A DNA stretch of 64,000 bases from Onthophagus taurus. Its lineage: Eukaryota > Arthropoda > Insecta > Coleoptera > Scarabaeidae. The first letter of the stretch is position 1. Every line of letters begins with the position of its first letter. Where the stretch lies: assembly GCF_036711975.1 (NCBI RefSeq), contig NC_091967.1, forward strand, positions 5,208,001 through 5,272,000, given 5' to 3'. Position numbers and translations under genes: made by a program. Positions 12,085 through 23,400 of the stretch are shown piece by piece. The notes below the pieces were generated by a model, which was not told the DNA's origin, searched no databases, and saw only the letters and a program-made list of their open reading frames with translations.

Positions 12085-12843
12085 TTACAACTCTAAATCA
12101 ACCTCAATTTTCCCACTATAACCATTATCAGGGATTTTTTGTAACATATTTTGGTATTCAATCGGCAAACGAGATTCTTGAGCACCCAGTATGATCGTTT
12201 TTAAATATTGGGGTGACGGTCTTCTATCTTTCGGTAAATCCTCTAAGTTCATAAAATGTTCAGTTTCATTGTGCATTCTATAAACCCGACAATTCGTCAC
12301 TAATCCATTCTCATCTTGAACGTTAACTTCCATCGGGTAATAAATCTGTTTGTCGACACCCTCCTGTTGATCGAGACTCTTTAAATGTTCAATTCCGATT
12401 TCCCAAATCGCACCCCAAACGTGTTGCCCTTTGGCTGGGATGATGGTCGCGACAGCTCCCTTCCATCGTTTTGAAAATGAAGAAAAATCAAGACCGTAAT
12501 CGTCCAATCTTCCAAGACCAAGACGTACGGCACTAGGATTTTTGATGTGGATGCGCCTCTGTAGCAGATTACTGCCGTAGGCAAAGTAGCTGAAGGTAGA
12601 TGACATTAAAGGCCGCTGTGGATGAACAGCAGGAGCTCTTCGTGGGTCATCGCCATCAGGTCCGCGGCTGACGGTAGCGGTCGTTGTTCTTGCTGTTGCT
12701 GCTGTTGTTGATTGTTCTTTGGCGTCGAAGGCATTACGAGAGAATTTCAAAAATACAATTTTATCTGAAGTTTGACAATCTAAAACATTGCAGTTGCCAA
12801 GGAAAATTAACAAGAATAAAAATCGCGTTAACATCGTGCCCAT
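12085..12843 (-). CDS. Gamma-glutamylcyclotransferase with an N-terminal signal-like extension
   Basis: Single-exon ORF of 252 residues. Residues 84-252 match the GGCT fold, which converts gamma-glutamyl amino acids to 5-oxoproline in glutathione turnover. The substrate-binding loop FAYGSN lies at 87-92 and the catalytic Glu at 161 in DQQEGVD; RIHIKNPSA and SPQY are further family signatures. In front is an extension of about 80 residues that starts with a hydrophobic stretch (LTRFLFLLIFLGNCNV) looking like a signal peptide, then a Thr/Ala-rich linker. An internal Met at 80 (MSSTFSYFAYGSN) would give the usual cytosolic-length enzyme, so two isoforms by start choice are possible. A poly(A) signal lies about 17 bases past the stop (AATAAA, - strand, 12063-12068). 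In Drosophila the nearest relatives are the Tina-1/CG4306 group. Family call is firm; secretion is inferred. Confidence 0.9.
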   Translation of the reverse strand: MGTMLTRFLFLLIFLGNCNVLDCQTSDKIVFLKFSRNAFDAKEQSTTAATARTTTATVSRGPDGDDPRRAPAVHPQRPLMSSTFSYFAYGSNLLQRRIHIKNPSAVRLGLGRLDDYGLDFSSFSKRWKGAVATIIPAKGQHVWGAIWEIGIEHLKSLDQQEGVDKQIYYPMEVNVQDENGLVTNCRVYRMHNETEHFMNLEDLPKDRRPSPQYLKTIILGAQESRLPIEYQNMLQKIPDNGYSGKIEVDLEL

Positions 12844-12989
12844 ATTATTTTTTTTTAATAGCTACACAATTGTTTGCCAAAAAATGTTTTGTTTTAAAAA
12901 AAAGAACGTTTCCAATCTGTGTTTCAAAAACAATTTTCCATTGTGAATATGTCGAGACCATTACTGAACAACAAAAGGGTTACGGCGTT

Positions 12990-14500
12990 AACCGGTGAAG
13001 ACCACCGTGGAGGCTTCGGACTAATTACGTCAGGTAATTAATAACGGCATCGACGTCGTCCGAGTTTCGGGGGAATAGGACGCGAGGACGTTTTTTTCTT
13101 TCGAAAAGAGAGAATGAAAACGGGTCGCTATAGGAAGTTAGCGCCGCACGGTCGCTGATTAACGTCCGCATTTATCTCGCGCGCTATCAAAATTATCTCC
13201 GGTAATTGGCCGCTTGAAAGATACAAATAGGCGCTATACGTTAACCGGTGGTGTGCCCCAACACGAAACTATCGCCTATGAATTAATAACGGCGGCATCG
13301 AAAGAATCGCATTTCTCGATGGTGAACGGCGCTTTGCGTTCAGTATGTTAAAGACTTGTGTGTCTATGTTGTTTGCCCGATCGTGTTTTCTACACAACCT
13401 GTTACGTTGTTGGTTACATGTGTTATAGGAAAGTTGCTGGTCGTATCTCTCCACGTAATCGACTTGATATTTTGCTTTATGTCATTACAACATATTGACT
13501 AATAGTTTTATCATTTTTTATAAGTCTGCACAGATTTCAATATCTTTAAACTTCACTCTTTATTTTAAAAGTTTTGAATCGTTCCAGAAACGAAAGATAA
13601 TAACAACATCCATTAATAGTGCAGAACCTTTCAAAACAGGTACTATTTCTCGTGTGCCTCCCCACTGTTTCTATCCAATTCGAGCGAGTAGGCGTTGATT
13701 ACGGAAGTGTATCATCTCGACGCGGTCGTCTCTCATAATAAATTAGTTAATTAACCTTAGAGAACCCCCTATCGGGGCAGTTAACGCCGTTCTATCGAAG
13801 TATTTTTGCGTAAAAAAATGTTGATGTGATACCTCAAGATGATCGCCGCGGAGTCGGTTGTGTTTTTGAGTGTGCGGGTCAGTGGCAAGTATAGGCAAAA
13901 GGTAAACAAGTTGTAATATACTCATAACCGGGAAGGCGGTGGTGCGAATGGCCCCCAACAGGGACTAAGAGGCCGACCGCCCACTGGGGGCGGCCCCGCG
14001 GGGGCTACGCGCGCCCATCAATTCAAGAGGCTCCTCCGGAGACAGCAGAAAGCGTGAAAAATGCCAACACAGATCACGCGTCCCGCCGCTGCGATCGGTG
14101 ATATATCGGCGAAGTTATCTTTTGACGGTTATCTTCACAGAAAAGACGACGCCCCGCTGAAGAAGAACATAAGAAAATTTATTTAATAAAAAATTCAGCA
14201 AAATTTTTCAAAAATTACTAAAGAAATGTGTCGATATTACCTGTTACTATGTAAGTTTTTTTAGTCATGTAATGTGTCCAATAATGGTATATCATATATC
14301 AAATAGAAAGCAACAAGAAAATGCCGACCAGTGAGAAGCAAACAATCGGAAAGTCGTAAGACGAAAAGAACAGAAGAGGCCCCGCCTGATAAATGCCTCC
14401 TGTCGCAGTATATCATTCGCCGTCTCTATAAGGCCTTAGCTTGTGCCTGACTGTGTGCGATGCCCGTGTGCGTGCTCTCTACTACAACAGAGTAGGTACA
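12990..14500. promoter_or_regulatory. Cluster of GC-richer islands, candidate enhancers
   Basis: Patches at about 13000-13260, 13660-14170 and 14380-14500 are GC- and CpG-rich, including a run of CCGC/GGGGGC at 13975-14015. No coding frame, splice sites or RNA gene is apparent. The cluster lies between the small GGCT gene and the Arrowhead exons. Regulatory function is inferred only from composition and position. Confidence 0.3.
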
Positions 14501-15016
14501 AATCGTACCGTGTTCAACAACCGGATTGCACCCGAAAAAATTATTCAACATTTTTAATCAAAATTGTTTCTTTTGAAACAAAATTTTAAATTAGTACATA
14601 AATTAACCTCAGAAGTAATTATGTTAGATTTTTCATTTTGACGTCCAAGGCAATATTGTCGAACATTAAGGACACTCTTGAAAGATGTCTTAAAATATAT
14701 GAAACAACTTGGTACAGAATTATAACTCGTTTATGTAGATGAGAGACCTGCTATTCGGATCTTCCTAAGCCAGTATATTATTCGTTATTGTGTGAAACCC
14801 TGTCCATTGAGGCCCAAGAAACACTACTCTAGCTTAAATGATGTGGACTATAAATTAATAGACTGCTAATACTCCACAAGGGAACATGAGTTTATAGCAC
14901 CAAAGTGAATCCTTGTTTTGCAGAAACCTCTCTTAAACGCCGTGTAGGACCACTAATACATAACATACTGTAATAATATAAGCAATCATAAGTATTATTT
15001 TGGGGATTTAAAGACT

Positions 15017-16640
15017 TATCGATTATCAATTGCGTTCTCTTCGACTAAAATATTTTCAGATTTCTAGCACTTCCGGTTATATCAGAACCCCAGAAACTTC
15101 TACTGACCGGTCTCGCTGAGACATCCTGTATAACCCATGTAAAGTCGATACGAAGTAATTTTAAAGACCCTTTGACAGATAGATAACCTCAATTTAATTT
15201 TTTCTCAATTTCTTATTCAAATCCTTATTTATCCGGTTGGAGATTGTTATTGAAAATGATAAGCTTAACATAGTAAAAATGAAAAACAGCCGTCCGTTGT
15301 GATTAATGAAATTTTAGATGAAAATTCATAATCTCAAGAATTGAGCATTTTGGGAATTTTGCCGTTGAGTATAGAAGAAAATGATCAGATATCTGAAAAT
15401 CAATTTAAAAAAGCTTTAAAACCACGAGATTTCATACATAAATTTAGTTATTAAAAAAAATTAAAATAATATTTAATCAAATTAAATTAGTGATATTTCA
15501 AATGTTAAAGTTGGTAATATCAAAAAATTTTAAAAACGAATTTCAAGTAATGGAATTTTATCGATTATCAATTGCGTTCTCTTCGACTAAAATATTTTCA
15601 GATTTCTAGCACTTCCGGTTATATCAGAACCCCAGAAACTTCTACTGACCGGTCTCGCTGAGACACCTGTATAACCCATGTAAAGTCGATACGAAGTAAT
15701 TTTAAAGACCCTTTGACAGATAGATAACCTCAATTTAATTTTTTCTTACTTTCTTATTCAAATCCTTATTTATCCGGTTGAAGCTATTAAAAATGATAAG
15801 CTTAACATAGTAAAAATGGAAAACAGCCGTCCGTTGTGATTAATGAAATTTTAGATGAAAATTCATAATCTCAAGATTTGAGCATTTTGGGAATTTTGCC
15901 GTTGAGTATAGAAGAAAATGATCAGATATCTGAAAATCAATTTAAAAAAGCTTTAAAACCACGAGATTTCATACATAAATTTAGTTATTACAAAAAATTA
16001 AAATAATATTTAATCAAATTAAATTAGCGATATTTCAAATGTTAAAGTTGGTAATATCAAAAAATTTTAAAAACGAATTTCAAATTAATGGAATTTTATC
16101 GATTATCAATTGCGTTCTCTTCGACTAAAATATTTTCAGATTTCTAGCACTTCCGGTTATATCAGAACCCCAGAAACTTCTACTGACCGGTCTCGCTGAG
16201 ACATCCTGTATAACCCATGTAAAGTCGATACGAAGTAATTTTAAAGACCCTTTGACAGATAGATAACCTCAATTTAATTTTTTCTTACTTTCTTATTCAA
16301 ATCCTTATTTATCCGGTTGAAGCTATTAAAAATGAGAAGCTTAACATAGTAAAAATGGAAAACAGCCGTCCGTTGTGATTAATGAAATTTTAGATGAAAA
16401 TTCATAATCTCAAGATTTAAGCATTTTGGGAATTTTGCCGTTGAGTATAGAAGAAAATGATCAGATATCTGAAAATTAATTTAAAAAAGCTTTAAAACCA
16501 CGAGATTTCATACATAAATTTAGTTATTACAAAAAATTAAAATAATATTTTAATCAAATTAAATTAGTGATATTTCAAATGTTAAAGTTGGTAATATCAG
16601 AAAATTTTAAAAACGAATTTCAAGTTAATGGAATTTTATC
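15017..16640. repeat. Three tandem copies of a ~540-bp unit
   Basis: Copies begin with TATCGATTATCAATTGCG at 15017, 15559 and 16097, giving periods of 542 and 538 bp; the third ends near 16640. Each unit contains about 110 bp of the outer end of the foldback family seen at 1528-3328 (ACTGACCGGTCTCGCTGAGA), followed by about 430 bp of AT-rich sequence. The copies differ by few substitutions, so the triplication is fairly recent. Short chance ORFs occur, none recognisable. Confidence 0.92.
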
Positions 16641-19600
16641 AATCAGGAAACACTATTTTTCAAATTTCAACATTACACAAACGAAAATTAAAAATTTTAG
16701 TGTGATTTTGAACTTGAGAGAGAATTTTATCTCAACGAACATCATCACCAACGTTTTAGGTTATGTAAAAAGATAAATGTTGACATAACCTCAAAAAAAG
16801 TAATCAAGAATTTGTCGGATTCAAAGAAAAAAGAAATGAAATAATAACCCTAATGAAGAAACGTCATTTTGGTTCCCGTTCCTGATAATCTCGGAATTCC
16901 GTACCGTGGACTTCTTTATCCTACAACTTTGGTGAAGAGACATCAATTTGGTGTCTTGAACTTATTTATCCTACAACCAACAGAGTAAGCTAAGTGTGTT
17001 TTCTTTATATTTATTCATATTAATTTAGTTAACTATTCACTTACCTTCAATACGAAAGATAATTCTGAGATATGTTATGGGGTTATGTTGTTACTATTTA
17101 AACAAGTTATTTTCCTCAATTTGATGGAGTAATAAAACCATTAATCTTACCTCGTATTAACTAAAATTTAGGAAATTTGTTATCGTTTAATCACAGTTAA
17201 TTCGTTGAATTTTACTTGAAAGATTTGTTTACGAGTTAACTCAACCGTATGAACCGGTATTACTCTGACCTGAACAGTCTTTCCCGCTAGATTAGACTTG
17301 ACAACGTCGCTAGTTCCGTAATTAAAATTTCATATTATTGTTTATTTCATTGAGTTTTCAAATTTTATAGATTAAATTTAATAAAATTGTGAATTTTCAT
17401 TTTAAATATTTTTAAATAAACCCATAAAAAACATTACAATATCTCAATAACATTAGGTCTGTTCAAGAAACGATTTAGGATACTATCAAGTATGACAACG
17501 AGGAGGATCGTAGACCAAGTACGATGTAAAATGATCATAAAGAAAATTGTTTTTATTCCTTATACTTAATAAATTACATATAAACCCATATTAGTACAAA
17601 TAACACTTTATAAATTGGTATTGTTTCAAAGAAGCTCGCGGTTCCTGCAAGCCGGGATTAAAATCTATAAGGAGGGCCACAATAAGAAACTCGTATACGC
17701 TTTTATAAAGTAAAAAAAAAAAAAACTTAAAGGCGACTTCTTAAAATCCCGTAACGGCGCGGTCGCTTTCCCGACGGAGGACAATAAATACGTCACGGGC
17801 ATTACAAATCGCGGCATTAAGAAGGAGCAGGATCGTCCTTTGAGAGGTCGACCCGCCTCGGTCGCGTCCCGCCGGCGTTTTTGATTTAGGAGCACGCCTT
17901 CGCGCCGCGAAGATTAACCGGAGTATATAAATTTCGATATTAAAAAAATCGTGCGCTCCGCCGCCGCAGCAACCCGACCCCGGACTCTCTCTATGCTCCT
18001 TGAGACCGCGCTTCCGAAGCACAAAGGATCTGGAATCCACCACGTGGAATTTTCGGAGTCCATTTATCATCTCATCCTTTTCGTGGACGATTATGTACCG
18101 CTTAAAAACGATAGTGTCTGGTAAAATCTTTTCGTAGTCCAACCATTAAGTAATCACAAGCAATATTATTTAACAAAAAATTTGATTAACCTAAGTCAAA
18201 ACTGTTCATTATCTTTTTTTCAGTTTTGCTTACAACCATTGCAGAAACGTCTCTTAGAAGATTATAAAGAGTCACTTATGAATGGTAGAAGCGTGGCAGA
18301 AGTTTTTGAAAAGTTATACTGGCCTGTATGAAATTAGTTTCTGGGAGTTTTAGGATATTTTCTGGACATAGTAGAATTATGTTTGGGTACAAGCAAGATA
18401 GAAGCTTCTAGTAAAGTTAGAACTGAAGCTTCTTAAAAATGTATGCTAGAAATTCCTGATAGAAGCATGAGTGTAACTTTGTGACATTTTCTAGTTACTA
18501 CCAAGCTGTTGAGAAAATACAAACTTCTGCTAGAAGCATTGCAGATGTTGTTGGTAGATGATAGTAACATGGCAGAAGTTTTTGATCTTCTTATGGGTGC
18601 TAAAAAAACTAGGTAACTAGTTACAAATTAACTTTAGCAATGGAATAAAATAATCGGTGACTTTGTTTGGCAAGTCACTATAACTGCGTTCAATGTATTG
18701 TAATTTCCTCTACTATTAAGTAATTATTCATTATAAACCAAGAACTAATGAATTATCTCCATAATGCTAAGGCAAAAATTGTTAGCCTCTTACATCATAA
18801 CCACAAATAATACTGATTACTAAGTTAATTATGGGAGATTTTTCGCTCGGTGTACAATAATTTCAATTTCTGAAATTGAAAAAGTAAACATTTAAAATCA
18901 CACTAACTCCAGGTAACACCTTTAAGCTGCTCAGCCGAGAGGGTCATTCGTCCGGTGAAAAATACCAAATAAACTGCGGTATTATTCCGGGCGATTTACA
19001 ACCATTCGACCCGGAGAGATTAATACGTTTTCGCCATTCATCTCCGCGATACGCCGTGCGGGGGGCGTGGGGCTCCACTTGAAAAGCCATTGTGGCCGTA
19101 TTCGGAAAACACGCAAAACCGTCCCGTTCCTATCTTTTGTCACCTACACGTTGTCATGAAGTGCCCTTTTTCACCCCAAAAATGTGTTTGCGAGCGAAAA
19201 AAAGGCCCATTGTCGTGCTCGTGCCCTCTCGCCTATTGTCATAATCGGATTTTAAGTGACTCCCATAGTAAAAGCTTTAAAGTCCGGCGATATTTTTCGG
19301 TCAGTTGAAATTTGTATTCGGTGATGTTAAGATGGGGGTTTCTTTGGTTCTTGTGGTGAGTATGGTGTTAAAAAAATGATAATTATAAGACATAGGGATC
19401 CCTGAGAACACTTAATCATTATTTTGTATTAATTTCTTTTTGCGTTAAGGTGTCGAACGCGAGAGATGCAAAAGGCGTCCCAACAGGCGGTTTTTGTTTA
19501 AAGTCGAAGGGGCTTCTCCCCGATCCCGTATTGTGGGCCCCCCGCTTAGTCGATAATTATATTATGGCGTTAATTAAAACCGTGCCCGGCTGGGTCGGGC

Positions 19601-20485
19601 GATTATTAACAGTTTATTGGCTGTTAACAGCTCGGGCGGACATCGATACATCGTGCTAAATGATTCTTCTTGCAAAAGGTGGAGATTCTTTTTTTTGTTT
19701 AGAAATTGGATAGATTTATATTGAGAATTCAACCGTCACCTTCCGAACGATTTCACACTGAGAGTGAATTCAGGGAGTGTGCCCGATAATCCGATTAGGA
19801 GACGGACTTTAGCTTAGCGACAGATTACAGACGTCAGCCGGTCGAGAGGAAGAGTTCTTACGCTGCGGGATGTTCTTCGTTCGAAATCGTGTGTTGGTCT
19901 CTTATCTGCGGTGTACGGTTTTACCATGTTACACGTCAAAAGCTCGATTAATTTATATGTCTTAAGAAGGAAAAGGTTTTATTTATATCTATTTATATCA
20001 AGATATAATTAAAATATTAACTAGTTTTTTTGTACAAGACTTTTTTTAAAAAATATGAAGGTTAGGTCTTGCAAAATTTCTTCAATTGGCGATGAAGAGG
20101 TACAAAACGCGTTTGTATGGAACCTCAAATGGATCTTTACGCGCGTTGAATCGGTGACAAATCGCTGAAATCTGTCCCTTTCAGCGACGCGCCGTAATCG
20201 ACTCCATAAGTCACCTTGTCGAAGAGTTTCAGCGAAAGGTTTCGGTGCGGCCACCTACGGCCGCGACCCTCGTGAGAAATGCCTGTTTTGACCCTGACGG
20301 CAGTCAATAATGGGGGGCCCCGAGACGATGGGACCCGAAAGACTGACAGGTGCCGGATTCCCGGACTTTATTATTATATTTGTACACGCGGTCAAATAGT
20401 CGATGATCGATGATATACGGAGGCCGTTAATCTGTGAATACCATTTCCAAAAAATATATTAAATTATTTTCTCTTTGTGTTTCAG
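16641..20485. other. Non-coding DNA before the first recognised Arrowhead exon, with GC-richer islands
   Basis: No gene is supported here. Islands richer in GC and CpG occur at about 17640-18120, 18930-19080, 19440-19640, 19740-19920 and 20130-20420. A 133-residue chance ORF (17741-18142, - strand) falls in the first island but resembles nothing I know. The strip 18230-18620 carries several loose repeats of GAAGCTTCT or CTTCTGCTAGAAGC type. The islands are candidate cis-regulatory elements of Arrowhead. Confidence 0.35.
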
Positions 20486-23400
20486 ACTGAATTTCGGATT
20501 TGCTCAGCTTGCGGAGATCCAATCAGCGATAAATTTTTGCTGGAAGTATCTGGAAGAAGTTGGCACGCTCGGTGTCTTAGGTGTTGCGTTTGCCAGTTAC
20601 AACTTGATCGGCAACCATCTTGCTTTATACGAGATAGAGCTGTTTATTGCAAAGCTGATTATGCAAAGTAAGTAATGTACTGAATCATCTATAAAATAAT
20701 TTCTTAATCTATACGATGTTATTTAACTGTCTGAAGAGTAATATTAAATAAATATTTATTTAAATGGTAAGAATCGAGACACAAGAAGAAACGCGATGAC
20801 GAGATGGATGGTGCATACGTTCCACGGTATGTTTTCAATCACAACAGAGCCCCGAGCATATAAAAAATGGTTAAAAGTCCATCGTTTATTATCTTACGCG
20901 ATCCCCGTACCGCGCAACGCATACAAACACACTCGAGGTTTTTCGTCTCGTGGCCGCGGCCGAGACGTTGAGGAATCTACCACACACACACGTACCTTTA
21001 GGGTGCACCAACGCACACCACGTTGGTCCACAATGGCCGGTGTGAGCACATTGTGTCGCGGTGACTCGCACTTCTTTACCTTTCATTTGTCATCCGTCGG
21101 AGACGCGCCAGTGACATCTGACCGACTCATCTCGCGTATTATTCCCAGACGAACTCCTCCGGAATCATCAACTTAAAAAAAAATCTCTAGTGTCTAACAG
21201 TCGTGACTTTTCATAAGATTGTTTAAATATTATTCGGAGAATTCAATGCACACCTTTTCTTTTCAAAATTTCTTTTTTTATGCTATTCCTGAAGATGACT
21301 TCGAAACCGGTGTTATCAGATTTTTGCTATTTCTGTAAATAATTATGATATTATAAAACGGTTACAAATCGTGGAGGATGAGTCGTTGGCGATATTAGCA
21401 GCAGAAGAAAAATTTGAATAAAGGAACTATTAATTCGCCAGGCTGCAATTCATTACAATGTTCCGTGATATACCTTATAAAGAAGAGTGGTTGAGAAGAA
21501 CAAGATATTGTGGCAGAAAATGATAAATATCTTGGTCATTTGATTTCAGTCATGGTAATAATTTAGATCGATTTAGATTGATGGGTTTTTGCAAAAACAC
21601 AAAATATAGATATTATTATAACCTCAAATCAACTTTAGCCACAAGGTGCACGACACAATAATGCTTCATAAAATTTAATCCTCTCTAATCGTAATTTTGT
21701 AAGATTCTCAGTGTAATTTAAGGATGAAAATACATAAAGAAATGCCCAGTAACTTCTATTATAGGATGCTTTTGTAATCATTGACGTATTCTCCTGAAGA
21801 TGCTATAATTATGTGGCGAAACCGGTGGAGAAATAAAAATAAAATATCCATTTAAAGTGCAAAAACGAATTTTATTTACATAAAAATATTGGCCTTAGAA
21901 AATAGGAGGCAACATATTCTGCTAAAGAGTATAATCGTGATGCCATTCAGAGTTTTTGCAACAACCTTTATTATTATTATTATTATTGCTGCCGGGCTGA
22001 GGAGGGCGACCCCTCTCGTTACCGCGACCTATAAGATCTATTGTAACTTTAGCCCTCCAAAGGTTTAGGGCAAATGTAGGTCCTTAATGAACCTTAGTAT
22101 TGTCCTGAGGTCTTGAACCTTTATGTCGGTAGGTAACAGGGGAGTTTTACCGAAGACGTTGTGCCTTAGACGTCGTCTGGCGACGCAATTGCACAGTATA
22201 TGTTCAGCAGTTTCTGACTCGTCGTTGCATAGTCGACAAGTTTGATCCTCAGCTTGTCCAATGTGGAAGAGGTGGTATTTTAGGGGCACATGGCCGGTTA
22301 GGTAGCCTGAGAGCGTTCTTAGATTCCCTTTGCTGAGACATAAAACCTCTTTGGTTTTGTTTTGCGACGGAGTTATCATACTGTTCGCTTGTCTGTGACC
22401 TGGAAGTTCTTTCCAGCGTAAGGCTGTCTTTGAAGCCTCCCAGTTGTTGATTATTTGTTTTAGGTGGCTTTTTTGTAGTCCACATCCAGGTTGGGGTCCA
22501 ATGAAGGGCGTGTTTGCTGCCTCTTTGGCCAGCTTGTCGGCCTTCTCATTGCCCTCAATGTTGCTGTGACCTGGAACCCACCATAGGGTAACATCATTGC
22601 CCCTAGCGAGTTCTCTCAGGTTGTTGGTGCACTCTCTGATCAGTGCGGAGCCACACGTGTAGGCCTGAATTGCCTTTAAGGCGGCCCGACTGTCTGTGAA
22701 AATGTTTATGGATGCACCTTTTTGTCCCTTCTGTAGGTTCAAAGCGGTGCAGAAGTTTATAGCAAGAACTTCTGCTTGGAAAATTGTTAAGTCCGAGCTG
22801 AGGGGCAATTTGATGTGGCTATTTGGTCCACTAATGCCCATGCCTACTCCAGATCTTACTGTCTTTGAAGCATCGGTGTACCAGGCTAGGGCTCCTCTTT
22901 TTAGTTGAGGCCCTCCTTTCGCCCAATCATCCCTGCTACTAAATATGACCTTATACGGTTGGTTGAAATTGTATTCCGTCGGTATAAGGTCCGTTTTAAT
23001 TTCAATCAGGTGATTTAGACATGGGTCTTTGAGGATCTCGAGGTGTCCTCTGAGATTACCCTGCATCAACTTGAGTGAAGAAACTGTTTTCAGTGATAAG
23101 GCACTTAAGGCTGCCTCCTTTTGTATATATATGTGGAGCGGTGTGAGACCGAGTAAGGCTTCCAAAGCAGCCGTCGGACAGGATCTCATTGCACCCGTTA
23201 TGTTAAGACATGCTAACCGCTGGATTTGTGCCAGCTGTTGTTGAGCTGTCTTATGTTTTGTTTTTGGCCACCAAACCAATGAGGCGTAGGCGACCATGGG
23301 TCTGATTATTGCTACGTAGGCCCAATTCGTGGTTTGAGACCCCAGTTCCTTCCTAGGAGCCTGCGGCAGATCTGGTTTGCAACAACCTTGCACTCTCTGC

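Noticed and set aside
17741..18142. 133-residue ORF on the - strand in a GC-rich island
   Set aside because: Arginine-rich, low similarity to anything known, overlapping open frames nearby. It is what a GC-rich patch gives by chance; kept only as part of a candidate regulatory island.
20475..20675. Alternative + strand ORF overlapping the first LIM exon
   Set aside because: It is the neighbouring frame of the Awh exon, which carries the cysteine pattern of the LIM domain and correct splice phases.
20796..21176. 126-residue ORF in the Awh intron
   Set aside because: Composition-driven (His/Thr/Arg-rich). Overlapping open frames exist on the other strand; no homology recognised.
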